Notes: generated by a model not told the origin, from the sequence alone. Counted from the first letter of the stretch, positions 53,571-64,000 are shown. The stretch: 64,000 bases of DNA from Serripes groenlandicus (GCA_031761405.1 JASEVX010000017.1:8996798-9060797); one strand, 5' to 3'. Numbers and translations are program-made.

Positions 53571-53759
53571 CAACATTTGTTTCTTTTTCTAAAATTGTCT
53601 TTTTTTTTTATTCTTGTTTGATCGTCCATGCTCCATCCACATTCATCCTCACCTATTTACATTTACAAGTTCTCTTCTGGTCCGGTTATTAATTCACCAA
53701 GTCCTGCTGATTGAAGGAAATGCATATTCATCTTCTGCAGAAGTATCGCTAGTCCTTTG

Positions 53760-53932
53760 TATACTTTTCGCCTCTTGTGGATTGTTCTGTTTCAGGAATC
53801 ATTACTCTATACCTCTATCCCCCTGAGACGGAATGTGTCGGCCCGGATTAGCCTGCGCGGACTGCACAGGCTGATCTGGGTCGATACATTACGCAGACCC
53901 CATAATGTTGGATTCTCGTGGAACGGTTCATA
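53760..53932 (+). repeat. M3 MITE, right two-thirds
   Basis: Starts at CTTTTCGCCTCTTGTGG and runs to ATTCTCGTGGAACGGTTC. Confidence 0.83.
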
Positions 53933-54137
53933 TGCACACACAAATTGTTTATATAATTAATGGATTAAATCTAGATATCCCATTAATCGACCAAGTTTTT
54001 TTTCACGATAATTTAGAATAATCACCAGCTATTTCCAGACTTTTTGAATTTATACCTTTATTTAAAGCGTTTTGTTAAACATGATATCGGTTATCTGATA
54101 ACACAATGGTTTATGACGTAACGTAATAATCTATTAA

Positions 54138-54354
54138 ACGCATTCCAACATACATAAGCTTTCAAACGCTTCTTCAGCGCACGACTTTTCGAAACATTGT
54201 TGTAAAAGGGGAAATGGCTCATGATGAGTCATTCCTCATTTTGCCACAATGCTTTTAACTATGTTCCATAACATAATAAAGACACTTTCATTTGTATAGA
54301 TCTTTCCCAAATTTTCGCCTAGATGTTTTCAAAGTTGTCTGCTGCAAACAAGGT
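54138..54354. repeat. M1 MITE, right end replaced by M3
   Basis: CATTCCAACATACATAAGC, CAGCGCACGACTTTTCG, hairpin GGAAATGGCTCATGATGAG, AGTTGTCTGCTGCAAAC, then M3 begins. Confidence 0.68.
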
Positions 54355-54356
54355 AT

Positions 54357-54629
54357 ATGAGCCATCCCGCGAGAAAAACAACATTATGGACACTGCGTAA
54401 AGTATCGACCCGGATCAGCCTAAGCATGCCGCGCAGGCTAACCCGGACAGACACTTTTCGTCTCCTGTGGATTTTCTGTTTCAGGAGTCATTACTCTATA
54501 ACTCTATCCCCCTGAGGCGGAATGTGTCGGCCCGGATCAGTCTGCGCGGACACTGCGCAGGCTGATCTGGATCGATACATTACGCAGTGGCCATAATGTT
54601 GGTTTTCTCGCGGGACGGCTCACAGGGAG
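54357..54629 (+). repeat. M3 MITE, near full length
   Basis: GAGCCATCCCGCGAGAAAAAC at the left and TTGGTTTTCTCGCGGGACGG at the right. One of the most complete copies, and a good reference for the family. Confidence 0.9.
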
Positions 54630-54639
54630 ACCTCTCTGC

Positions 54640-54812
54640 AGCCAACGCCTTTGGATACATTGTGAGGGAAAAAAGTAATTTCTAAATTTACCACAAAGTT
54701 TTAATCTCTATTCTATTATACAACTCATATTTTTAAAAACAAAATGTCCACATTTTGGTCAAGATGTTTACAACGTCGACTACTGCAGACTTGCTGTATG
54801 TAGGACAGGTTT
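54640..54812. repeat. M1 MITE fragment
   Basis: CTGCAGCCAACGCCTTTGG, ATACATTGTGAGGGAAAAAAG, CGACTACTGCAGACTTGC, TGTATGTAGGACAGG. Confidence 0.6.
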
Positions 54813-56139
54813 AAATCCCAACACGCATAAATGAGTACATTATAAACTTTTAAGTTGAGATGAATCGGGACTGATTGATTCGGAATTCACTGATAATAAT
54901 CGATAAACTTGACGCGTTTAACATATGAAAAAGAAACACATTTGTTTGTATAACTAATTAATTGGTGTTAAAAAAATAAAGCAGTAATAATGCTTTGAAT
55001 TACAAATCTCATTTATTTTTTATAAATCTTCGGTGACCATAAAATGTATTCATTCGTTGAACATTAGCAAATAGACATGTCATACTTACAACTGAAATCC
55101 AATCATCAATTTCGTCACAAAGATGCGACGGTTTCCGATTATTTCTAAACATATAAAAATTAATGTAGTTTGATTACGAGTTACAATTATACCAACCAGT
55201 TTATGACAGAAAAATACTGTCGTAACGAATGAACAGAACCGTTTTCTAGTGACGCCGCAAACTGTATTCAAGCATTCCAACACATCTAGTTTTTCCAGTC
55301 AAAACACATTAATCAGTCGATAAAGAAGCCATCTATAGCGTCTGATAAGATGAACTGTGTATCAATTACAGTATCCGATAGAAATAGCATCACCTATTTT
55401 CTTATTATAAATATAACTTCCCCTCTTAAATTGTATGCATTCATTCCACGCATTTATTTAATCCATTCGCCTCAAGATCTACACTTATTGCAAGTCATTT
55501 TAAAAAGCATATTGGACGTTTTTTAGGTGAAATGTATAGATTATGATAATACATGTTCAGGCTTCACCACTATTCAACGATGATAACGTGTAGTTGTTTT
55601 TTAGCACGGACAAGCCAATATGAGAATGTAAATGCGAAAATAGTGTCCGAATAAATATAATAATTATATATGTTGCCTTCATATTTAGAAATATCTGTAT
55701 GTGCAAATGAAACACATTGAAGTATTTATGAGAAGATAAGAAAACAATTAATTTGCACATCAATACTTTATGATATAAATGTTGATGTTTTGTACTTCTC
55801 AAATGCCCCATTGACTAGTAGCGAACACTGTAGATTCAGATGAGACCACGTGGATATACAAAGTGTTCTGGATCTACAGACCGGTCACCAATACCTTGTG
55901 ATTGGTTCTCTGTAACGCTGTCCAATTGAAATCAGCTACAGGAATATTTTTCAGCGACTGAATGACCCTTTCTGTCTTAATTTACTGTAATAAAAGGGCG
56001 TTGTGTAGCGAAAGTGATCCGTTTAGGAGATAAAACTAGAACGTGAACGGGATATACGTCTAGTTTACAGTTTATAAGTTACTTCAAAGATTTTATGACA
56101 TGATTACTTACAGTGAATTCCCCGACGAGCGTGTGTGCA
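54813..56139. other. Unassigned spacer of about 1.3 kb
   Basis: AT-rich, few repeats, no recognised domain. With 28641-30289 it is among the least repeat-laden parts. Confidence 0.4.
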
Positions 56140-56300
56140 TATCGAGGGCTTGGCGTGAAACGGTTGTAACTAAAATTGGTATTTTTTACCAAGGTTAAAT
56201 CACCTCGCCATGAAGTCCTTATAATCGTTAACTCATTTTTCTTGGTAAACAATGGAAATTTAGGTGCCATTGCTCGTTCTGAACATTGTAGTAATGGCTT
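56140..56300 (+). repeat. M4 MITE, right half lost at a poly-C tract
   Basis: TCGAGGGCTTGGCGTGAAAC to GGTGCCATTGCTCGTTCTG, then divergence and 20 C bases at 56301-56320. Confidence 0.82.
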
Positions 56301-56390
56301 CCCCCCCCCCCCCCCCCCCCGCCATGGCGCTAAGGACTTTTCGGGTAAGCATTACGGCTGAATCGGCGGTGTCAGTGTAAATGGACAATT

Positions 56391-56514
56391 GATTGATTGG
56401 GGTTTATCGCCGTTTTTAACAATTTCCCAGTCATATCACGGCGGCCAGTTCACCTACTCATGTGTTTCCTGGTTTTCTCACACCAGTACTCCACACAACA
56501 CTCTTCCCAGGCAA
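56391..56514 (-). mobile_element. 5'-truncated SINE inserted in a SINE, with 12-bp target duplication
   Basis: Flanked by AAATGGACAATT at 56379-56390 and 56515-56526. In reverse it reads GTACTGGTGTGAGAAAACC, ACACATGAGTAGGTGAAC, GCCGTGATATGACTGG, TTAAAAACGGCG and the 3' end CCCCAATCAATC. Confidence 0.85.
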
Positions 56515-56561
56515 AAATGGACAATTAAAACTGGTAACTCTTACCCAGGAAATGTCGTGAT

Positions 56562-56775
56562 TTAACTCTTTCATCGCCGAATTGTTTTAGGTAGACTTTT
56601 CCGTGTTCAAAGTCGGGCGACTCTATTTGATATGTTATAACAAATTTGGAATATTTGGAAAATTATAAGGCAAACAATGCTGATATCAGGTGAGACAGGT
56701 CGTTACGAGCTGACTCACATGAATCTGTATTGTTTGCAAAAACCTCAATATTGCCACTGGCGCTGAAAGAGCTAA
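56562..56775 (+). repeat. M2 MITE inserted at TTAA in the SINE
   Basis: TTAA at 56562-56565 and the mutated duplicate CTAA at 56772-56775. Ends CTCTTTCATCGCCG and GGCGCTGAAAGAG. Confidence 0.87.
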
Positions 56776-56788
56776 CTGAAAATATGTT

Positions 56789-57016
56789 TTAACCCTTTCC
56801 TCATATAGACGCTTTCTAACGCCTCTGCAGCAGAAAGCTTTTTGAAAGCATAGTGACAAAAGCAAAAATTGCTCAAAACGAGCAATTTCTCCTTTTGCCA
56901 CAGTTTTTCCACTTTTAGTCATAGGTTATCTATTCAATTATAGAGATTTTCTATTTTTTGACAAAATATGTTCAAAGTCGTCCGCTACAAAATTGTCGTA
57001 TGAGGGAAAGGGTTAA
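56789..57016. repeat. M1 MITE inserted at TTAA in the SINE
   Basis: TTAA at 56789-56792 and 57013-57016, ends CCCTTTCCTCATATAG and GTATGAGGGAAAGGG. It sits 13 bases after the M2. Confidence 0.9.
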
Positions 57017-57125
57017 GCGGCAAAAAAAACCCATTCAAACAAAGCATATCCAACATTCGTCTGAGCTGTCGCGGTTATTATAAGATGCAATAAGACACAT
57101 TTTCCCTTGCCGTGTCATAACTATT

Positions 57126-57319
57126 CCAGAGCTCTAGATAAGAAGAGTATTTCAATTCATCAATGCTTATATAACACGCAATCCCTATGTTGCGGGTATT
57201 CTAAAGAATTGTCTTACAGATACGATTCTTTTTGGTACCGACGAGATAGGATTTAGTTGAGTCATAAGAGATGTATTGTTGAGAAAAGGCCTGTTTACCC
57301 CGCCGTATCAAGTCCTCGG
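57126..57319. repeat. M5 MITE, both ends present
   Basis: CAGAGCTCTAGATAAGAAG and, at the right, GTATCAAGTCCTCGG. The inner palindrome GGGTATTCTAAAGAATTGTC/GATACGATTCTTT is diverged. Confidence 0.75.
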
Positions 57320-58466
57320 ATTGTTCTTTGACGGAGACGTTTGAATTATGAATGTAATTTAAGAAAGTTCATCGTATACTCATGAATTTCAGACACTTTG
57401 CAGTGAGCCAAACTAAATAAATAATCGCATTTTTCTATGGTGTTGGCCGACTTATATCATTTTACCAGGTCTATAAATATATAAAGCTTCATGAATTATC
57501 GGAGAAGTTCGCATTTCCGCAGCTGTATAATCAAATAGATCATTTCGATTTTGCTGCTGCATTTTCACAGACTATAATTAATTATGTGTTTTCCTCTGCC
57601 AAAAATAATTAAAATTGGAAAATTCGCTTGTTTTTTCTGTCCTTTGGACAAAGAGAACAATCTTTAATAGTCAAATGCTTTATTTGAAAGCCCTATCAAG
57701 TATTAACTATTTATCATATATCACTCGTGCATTGTTTATAAGGGAAATACATTAAAACATCTTAGCAAAAAATATAGGAATAGAGAATCTCTATCAATGA
57801 AATTGTAATAATGAAACTCATTGCACACACCCGTTATCCGAATACACTGAACGCGGATTGGTGCCACAAACGCGGTTTGGTGTCACAAACGCGGATATCG
57901 AGGGAAGTGAAACGAAATTGGTGAGTACTCATTTAGTAAATTTTCCAAAATGTCAGTTCAAGCTTAACTTTAAACAATGGTTGGTTCAAGATATATAAAC
58001 GCGACACTCCACTGTGAAATTCTGGGTTAATTCACCGCCTAGAAAGTATTAAATATATCCCATAGAGTTTGTTTTGTCAAATATCGCCTGTTTAACTCTG
58101 TTGATTAAAAGAACTCTGCAAAGGTCATATTTATATCTAACAAACATTAATGCATCATCTGTCTTAATTACAGCTTGAAAAGCGACGAATTAAATGTGCA
58201 TTTCTAATTTTTTTGAGATAAGGGTATTGTAATGTAGCCACTGCATACGTCGGATAAAATCCAGTAGAATGAGAAATTATTAATTATGAGCCATGTCTCA
58301 TTTTGATAACATGCTATCAATAATCTACCGTTGCAGATGCGTAAAATTGCGTCTACAAGTAATATTGTTTCAGGAAAAAAAAAAAAGAAGATTATTACTT
58401 ACGCTAAGTGTATGCAGTATCGGTACATTATTCGTAATGCTACAGTCCAATGGCTCTATCAAACAT
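57320..58466. other. Unassigned spacer
   Basis: A small 18-bp repeat (TTGGTGCCACAAACGCGG types) lies at about 57857-57897. An M1-like trace lies near 58270-58360 (GAGAAATTATTAATTATGAG, CGTTGCAGATGCGT). No gene. Confidence 0.4.
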
Positions 58467-58700
58467 TGACCGCCTCGGTGGTGTAGTGATAGGACGCCCG
58501 CCTTGGGTGCGGAAGAGCATGGGCTCGATCCCCAGTCGGGTCAAAAAGGGTATTAATGGCTGCACCTCCTTGGCTCTTAGGGTTGTGACTGATTATTACG
58601 ACTGACTCGCTGGTGTCAGGATATAAGGATATAAGGACCCAGAAAACCCTAAAATATAACTGAAATATTGTTGAAAGCGGCGTCAAATATCATATAGACA
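58467..58700 (+). mobile_element. tRNA-derived SINE, best copy
   Basis: A-box CTCGGTGGTGTAGTGATAGG, B-box TGGGCTCGATCCCCAGTC, body ACGACTGACTCGCTGG, ACCCAGAAAACCC, tail ATAACTGAAATATTG, TTGAAAGCGGCGTC. The tRNA-like part lacks a paired acceptor stem. It would be transcribed by RNA polymerase III and copied by a partner LINE (family knowledge). Confidence 0.8.
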
Positions 58701-59186
58701 AACCAACTAACATTGAAACTTGAGCTTCAAACATACATGCCAAGCTGTTGAGCATTTCTTAAGTAGTGTATCAATACACACATTGTGGTTGGTTAAGATC
58801 TATGAATATGAACTAGCACATAAGGAGATGAATTTCTTAAAGTTACTGCAAAGGTATGTAAGTAAATCGGTTTTCTCAAAGTTATAAACATTCTGTGCTC
58901 AGAATTAAGCATTCAAATGACCATATTTGAATTACCTTTAATTCTAAGATCGTGCTATTCGAAATACCTTTTAAACACATAAGATGTTTCTTGGCACTGA
59001 CAACATAGTCAGAGTTTTAAAACCTTTAGGCCTAAAGACCCCTAAGGTTGTACGACTACAAGGCTCTTTCTACGGGCTCCCAGTATGTGCTCGAACCGGG
59101 GCTAGAGACTAACATGTTATTATTTTAAGGATGAATTTTCTCCTGACCAATCAAAGTTCGATTACAATAGACAAACCAACATTTAA
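58701..59186. other. Unassigned spacer
   Basis: A weak B-box-like GTGCTCGAACCGGGG near 59090; nothing else. Confidence 0.35.
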
Positions 59187-59419
59187 ACGAGAAAACCAAC
59201 ATTGTGGACTCTGCGTAAAGTATCGACCCGGATCACCCTCAGCATGCCGAGCAGCCTAACCCGGATAGAAACTTTTCGCCTCCTGTGGATTTTCTGTTTC
59301 AGGGATCATTACTCTATACCTCTGTCCTACTAAGACAGAATGTGTCGGCCCGGATTAGGCTGATCTGGGTCGATACAATACGCAGAGACCATAATGTTGG
59401 TTTTCTTGTTGGACGGCTC
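59187..59419 (+). repeat. M3 MITE with internal deletion
   Basis: Starts GAGAAAACCAACATTGTGG and ends TTTTCTTGTTGGACGGCTC. About 20 bp are missing after GGCCCGGATTAG. Confidence 0.85.
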
Positions 59420-59510
59420 ATTACATATAGCTTAATTGATTTATATTTTAAGGAGTGCATGGTCTGCCTTGCCTAATATCGCGGTTGAAATTGTTGCTAG
59501 TTTCCGACGG

Positions 59511-60757
59511 GATTCAATCAACCAGTTTATCCGTAGTATGGTACCCGGCGTAGTACGTCAGCCATGAACCAACAAAGGCGACTTGATTCATCAACCAGTT
59601 TATCCGTACTCCGGTACCCGGCGTAGTACGTCGGCCATGAACCAACAAAGGCGACTTGATTCATCAACCAGTTTATCCGTAGTATGGTACCCGGCGTAGT
59701 ACGTCGGCCATGAACCAACAAAGGCGACTTGATTCATCAACCAGTTTATCCGTACTCCGGTACCCGGCGTAGTACGTCGGCCATGAACCAACAAAGGCGA
59801 CTTGATTCATCAACCAGTTTATCCGTAGTATGGTACCCGGCGTAGTACGTCTGCCATGAACCAACAAAGGCGACTTGATTCATCAACCAGTTTATCCGTA
59901 CTCCGGTACCCGGCGTAGTACGTCGGCCATGAACCAACAAAGGCGACTTGATTCATCAACCAGTTTATCCGTACTCCGGTACCCGGCGTAGTACGTCGGA
60001 CATGAACCAACAAAGGCGACTTGATTCATCAACCAGTTTATCCGTAGTATGGTACCCGGCGTAGTACGTCGGCCATGAACCAACAAAGGCGACTTGATTC
60101 ATCAACCAGTTTATCCGTACTCCGGTACCCGGCGTAGTACGTCGGCCATGAACCAACAAAGGCGACTTGATTCATCAACCAGTTTATCCGTACTCCGGTA
60201 CCCGGCGTAGTACGTCGGCCATGAACCAACAAAGGCGACTTGATTCATCAACCAGTTTATCCGTAGTATGGTACCCGGCGTAGTACGTCGGCCATGAACC
60301 AACAAAGGCGACTTGATTCATCAACCAGTTTATCCGTACTCCGGTACCCGGCGTAGTACGTCGGCCATGAACCAACAAAGGCGACTTGATTCATCAACCA
60401 GTTTATCCGTAGTATGGTACCCGGCGTAGTACGTCTGCCATGAACCAACAAAGGCGACTTGATTCATCAACCAGTTTATCCGTACTCCGGTACCCGGCGT
60501 AGTACGTCGGCCATGAACCAACAAAGGCGACTTGATTCATCAACCAGTTTATCCGTAGTATGGTACCCGGCGTAGTACGTCTGCCATGAACCAACAAAGG
60601 CGACTTGATTCATCAACCAGTTTATCCGTACTCCGGTACCCGGCGTAGTACGTCGGCCATGAACCAACAAAGGCGACTTGATTCATCAACCAGTTTATCC
60701 GTACTCCGGTACCCGGCGTAGTACGTCGGCCATGAACCAACAAAGGCGACTAGATTC
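59511..60757 (+). repeat. 73-bp satellite (17 units, two variants in a pattern)
   Basis: Unit: GATTCATCAACCAGTTTATC, then either CGTAGTATGG (A) or CGTACTCCGG (B), then TACCCGGCGTAGTACGTC, GGCCATGAACCAACAAAG, GCGACTT. Order from the left: A B A B A B B A B B A B A B A B B. A is never followed by A. Because 73 is one more than a multiple of 3, a 64-codon minus-strand open frame recurs every 73 bp. It is repeat-made, not a gene family. Confidence 0.97.
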
Positions 60758-61745
60758 AGCTTATAGTTATTAAATATACAATTGATGTTCGTAAAAAGTG
60801 GACTAAGACAACTTGATAATCGGAATCAATAAATGAATAGTGAATTAAACTACATTCAGATATTGACAGGTTAAACCGGCTTGTTGCCTCTATAATAACC
60901 TTTTGTTTGCTACATCATATACAAAGTGCACCACCATTTGTGGTGTATATGCTTGACCCGATAACCCTAATGTTATGACAGGTGCAGGAATATGCGGTGC
61001 TCTTTTCCACAGAGATGTATCGTAACGTTTCGGACCATGTAGGATACGTTATACCAAACTATGAAACAGACACAACCAACTTGTAACCATAGATTTCAAA
61101 TGTGTAAATAAATAACACATTCGCCTTTAATGTAAACTGAAAGCTTGTTGACATGCATGCCATTAACAGTAAGTAATCAAGTGCTACAACTTTACGTGTA
61201 ACGTCTGTCAACACCATATTTCAAAAGGTGCATAGCATGCATTCTCTCTGGTGTTATATCGTAAACGAACGAGAGCGTACGTGCTTTCTGACTCTAACCG
61301 ACAATACTCAAGTCTCGGGTTCGGCGAGATGTGCCAAATAGGTGTATGTGTATTTGATAACTTCCATTAATTATTTGCCAATCTTTTTGCTAGGTGACAA
61401 GTGCCAGATCATTAACGTTTTATCAGGAGTTCATATCAATACAAATTACGCTATTTTTGCAGTATGCAATTTACAGTGAAATACGCCGGTCGTTCACGCT
61501 TTACAAGTCTTTGTTTTTTTATGTACTTTTTCTTATTTATGGTTCCGCGTTTTTTTTCAATATCTTAATCTCTGTTTATGTAAGCGACAATGACACAATG
61601 CGAGGATAATTCTATGTGACGGAATAATCGATTCATCCGTTTATAAGCACAGTTTGACACACAGACTGATGTAGGCACATTCGTAGCTAAATGTAGTTAC
61701 CATGTTATCATGTGAATCCTTTGTAATATCGACAATCGAACCTGT
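60758..61745. other. Unassigned spacer
   Basis: No coding domain and no recognised repeat apart from AT-rich stretches. Confidence 0.4.
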
Positions 61746-61980
61746 TTAACTCTTTCCCACTTACTATGAATGTGTAGCCGACAAATCTGATAAATCATTT
61801 AGTAAAACATATGGAAACTTGTGATAAATGAAAGAACACTTGTTGTATAAAGGTGACACGTTGAGACAAAAGGAGAAATTGCATTTAATGAGCCATTCTT
61901 CATGTTGTCTATCTACAATGTTTTCAAAAATCGTCTGCTTCAGAGGCGTCAAAAGAAGTCTGAATGTGGGAAAAATTTAA
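61746..61980. repeat. M1 MITE
   Basis: TTAA at 61746-61749 and 61977-61980. CTCTTTCCCACTTACTATG and TGAATGTGGGAAAAAT. Moderately diverged. Confidence 0.75.
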
Positions 61981-62029
61981 CATTTAAAAAATATTTTAGC
62001 AGAAATTATATAAACTGACCTCTATAAGG

Positions 62030-62255
62030 TTTACTTATCGACGTCAATATTACTATAATATATTAACCTATTTATTGTTTACGAATCCACGTCAATATTA
62101 AATAAAAAGAGATTAACCTTTTTAGTTTACTAATCCACATCAATGTTAAATAAAAATATATATACAGTTTACTAATCCCCGTCAATATTAAATAAAAAAA
62201 TAAATATTAACCTTTTTAGTTTACTAATTCCCGGCAATATTAAACAAAAAGATAA
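62030..62255 (+). repeat. Irregular tandem repeat (about 50-65 bp, 4-5 units)
   Basis: GTTTACTAATCCCCGTCAAT, ATTAAATAAAAA, ATTAACCTTTTTA phrases recur with variable A-run lengths. Confidence 0.85.
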
Positions 62256-62419
62256 CTTAATTAAAAGATCACAATACACCTAATACATTCCTCCTTTGTT
62301 TCCATGTTAATCGACCAGTTTCAGCCCGCAATTGTCATACTTTCTAAGCGTTTCTCATTATAACACACATATCATTGGAAAGAATTACCTCCAAGCTTTA
62401 AAACAATCTAAAGAAAATC

Positions 62420-62444
62420 GGGGGGGGGGGGGGGGGGGGGGGGG
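62420..62444 (+). repeat. Poly-G tract (25 G)
   Basis: Uninterrupted G run, then more G-rich sequence to 62463. Confidence 0.95.
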
Positions 62445-62650
62445 ATTGGGAAAGGGGGTAGGGGTCATGCATTATGCAAGAAAGATTTTACCAGGCAAAA
62501 ATGGTTACCGTCATTCCGGACCTAATCGGGCCCGTCAAACCTATATTTAGCATTCTCTACTTTCACACACTTTCAAACAAGGTCAAACTACTAAAAGTGA
62601 TAAAATCAATCATTTCCATTGCATCCTATACGCAGGTACAATGAATATAA

Positions 62651-62790
62651 ACTCAATGTGATGTATTCAATGCATTCTGGTGATGGTATACACTCATTTC
62701 TATGCAAAACAAGTTTTTCTAGAAACTACTTTAGATCAGCATGACCGAAGATGCATTTGGGCGTAATTTGACCTTGACCTTTTTACAGTT
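62651..62790 (+). repeat. Unnamed 130-bp repeat, copy 2
   Basis: ATTCAATGCATTCTGG, GATGGTATACACTCATTTC, AGATCAGCATGACCG, GCGTAATTTGACC, as at 49213. Confidence 0.75.
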
Positions 62791-63007
62791 TACTATCCAC
62801 CTAAGTTAATGGTTTACCTGATATCAGTATTGTAAAGTCTTCAGCTTCAACAAGTTCTGAATACAATTAAAAAAGTATGAAAAGATGAAATTGCTCGTTT
62901 AAAGTTGTTTCCCTTTCGCAATTATATTTTGATAAAAAATACGACCGTTTGCTGTATGCATCAAAAGTTGTCCGTGTGAAGAAATGGTTGAGTTCAAATG
63001 ACACTTC

Positions 63008-63201
63008 ACCCTTTTGCCATATACAACAAAGCAGCAGCAGACGATTTTAAACAGTATCTAGGTTAAATGAAAGTAGAGTAAGTCAAAAGGGTTAAAACAG
63101 TGTGACAAAAGGAAAACAATGCTTATTATGAAATTGTTTATGTATTTTATCACACCTTTTTACAGTCTGCTGCAGAAAAGCTATATGTGAAAAAGTGTTA
63201 A
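63008..63201. repeat. M1 MITE, diverged
   Basis: CCCTTTTGCCATATACAAC, GCAGCAGACGATTTTAAAC, CAGTCTGCTGCAGAAAAGC, ATGTGAAAAAGTG with TTAA at 63198-63201. Confidence 0.68.
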
Positions 63202-63509
63202 ACGTTCACGAAAACACAATCAAGCAGAACATTACAAGTGGAAGCCAAGCCTTTTTGCAGTGCTGTAAAACTCTTTTTTATTGCGCTTGTGCATCAGTGC
63301 ATATATTGGTTGTGAAAAAACTCTCACTGGTGCATGCGCCGTATTTTACCGTGAGCTCTCAGATATTTCCGTAGCAGTTCGTTACTAGATTGGTTCTCGT
63401 TCGATTTTTCAATAGAATATTAAGATTAGTGAACCAGTCTATTTATATGCGAGTAGTTTTTTTATAATTAAAATGTAAATTAAAACCATAGTTTTTAAAA
63501 TAACACCCA

Positions 63510-63612
63510 TCGCTTCCACCATGGCATCGCGGGTCACCCATCCAGGTACTAACCACTGAACATTGCTTAACTTTACACAAAGGTCAACCACTCTACCAAC
63601 GTCGCCTTGAAG
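63510..63612 (-). ncRNA. 5S rRNA-like sequence, probably a 5S-derived SINE head or pseudogene
   Basis: On the minus strand, AAGTTAAGCAATG (63560-63572) matches 5S box A. TGGTTAGTACCTGGATGGGTGACC (about 63532-63555, in two pieces) matches the intermediate element and box C. Spacing is within two bases of a real 5S. The upstream third of 5S is not recognisable; GGTAGAGTGGTTGACC is there instead. A functional 5S gene is therefore unlikely. Confidence 0.65.
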
Positions 63613-64000
63613 CCTGCTTCATCAGCAATGCTGTAGAAGTGATAGTTATACAAAAACCTATGACCCTTCCCCGTTACATTAGGGAAATGGGAATATTTTC
63701 ATAAATGCGAAGTTATTGTGCTAAATTTTGCGAATTTAAGAATATATTAAGGGATAAAAGGACGCGCATGCGCAGACAAATGCTTACAATAATTTTGGGA
63801 GATCGAGGTCAACACGTTGGGAAAAGGTATTTTTGTTTTCGTTTTACGTTTTAACTAAAGAACTATTGTTCTCATATATTTATATCATATATTTAAAAGC
63901 GGGTTTCGTGCTTTTCGAATCAAATAGTATTTCTTAAGCCGTAAAATGCTGATTCCCGTGCCAATTGCTGCACCTCGCAGCAACTGTTGTACTATGTATT
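63613..64000. other. Unassigned spacer to the window end
   Basis: No recognised repeat or gene. The last bases (CACCTCGCAGCAACTGTTG) form a small palindrome-like stretch. Confidence 0.35.

Larger units (their letters stand above)
56325..57047 (+). mobile_element. SINE interrupted by three later insertions
   Basis: Host SINE pieces: about 56325-56390 (TTACGGCTGAATCGG, TGTCAGTGTAAATGG); 56515-56565 (AAACTGGTAACTCTTACCC, GTCGTGATTTAA); 56776-56792 (CTGAAAATATGTTTTAA); 57017-57047 (GCGGC, CCCATTCAAAC). Joined in order they give the normal SINE tail seen at 58467 and 43325. The interruptions are a reversed SINE, an M2 and an M1. Confidence 0.8.

Noticed and set aside
58467..58545. Possible functional tRNA gene
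   Set aside because: Same reasoning: tRNA-like boxes without a paired acceptor stem, continuing into a multicopy SINE body.
59527..60743. Series of identical 64-codon open frames on the minus strand every 73 bp
   Set aside because: Generated by the satellite period (73 = 3 x 24 + 1). All are overlapping reads of the same unit, with no independent coding signal.

Overview
The window is nuclear DNA of an invertebrate animal. It is AT-rich, has no operons or dense coding, and is packed with short inverted-repeat transposons (MITEs), tRNA-derived SINEs, LINE fragments, microsatellites and short-period satellites. The mix (trinucleotide TAC and CAA microsatellites, SINE tails ending in GTTGAAAGCGGCG, TTAA-flanked MITEs) looks like a bivalve mollusc. 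A dreissenid-type mussel is my best guess, but that is recognition from memory and not proof.

There is almost no host coding sequence. The only plausible host exon is 3221-3515 (minus): an acidic N-terminus ending at a good splice donor exactly where a HAD-phosphatase motif I would continue. The other recognisable coding sequences belong to mobile elements: a 5'-truncated non-LTR reverse transcriptase (6345-7796, plus), a C-terminal fragment of a second LINE (52228-52392, minus), and a broken Mutator-like (MULE) transposase (32250-32970) whose catalytic core is inverted relative to its C-terminus.

Layout: 1-4.8 kb has MITEs and the exon. 4.9-8.3 kb is a TAC microsatellite holding two LINE copies. 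8.7-14 kb has MITEs and a 46-bp array. 15.6-16.8 kb is a 38-bp satellite with a 456-bp higher-order period. 17.6-31.8 kb has MITEs, SINEs, and 21-bp and 33-bp arrays. 32.0-33.1 kb is the MULE. 33.5-49 kb has SINEs, MITEs and a 33-bp core with two GTGACGTCAC palindromes around a TA tract. 49.7-51.7 kb is a 43-bp satellite interrupted by a 1.25-kb insertion. 52.0-52.4 kb is a LINE 3' end inside a CAA microsatellite. 56.3-57.05 kb is a four-layer nest of SINEs and MITEs. 59.5-60.8 kb is a 73-bp two-variant satellite. 63.5-63.6 kb is a 5S rRNA-like sequence.

Family names used below are mine. M1: MITE with TTAA targets and ends CCCTTTCCC, piggyBac-like. M2: MITE with TTAA targets and ends CTCTTTCAGCGC. 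M3: MITE of about 260 bp with ends GAGCCGTCCCGCGAG. M4: MITE with ends TATCGAGGGCTTGGCG. M5: MITE with ends CAGAGnnCTAGATAAG. M6: MITE with ends AGGATATTTCATGAGTG. All boundaries and family assignments come from reading the sequence by eye; no database search was done. I see no CRISPR array, prokaryotic gene, complete rRNA or convincing functional tRNA.
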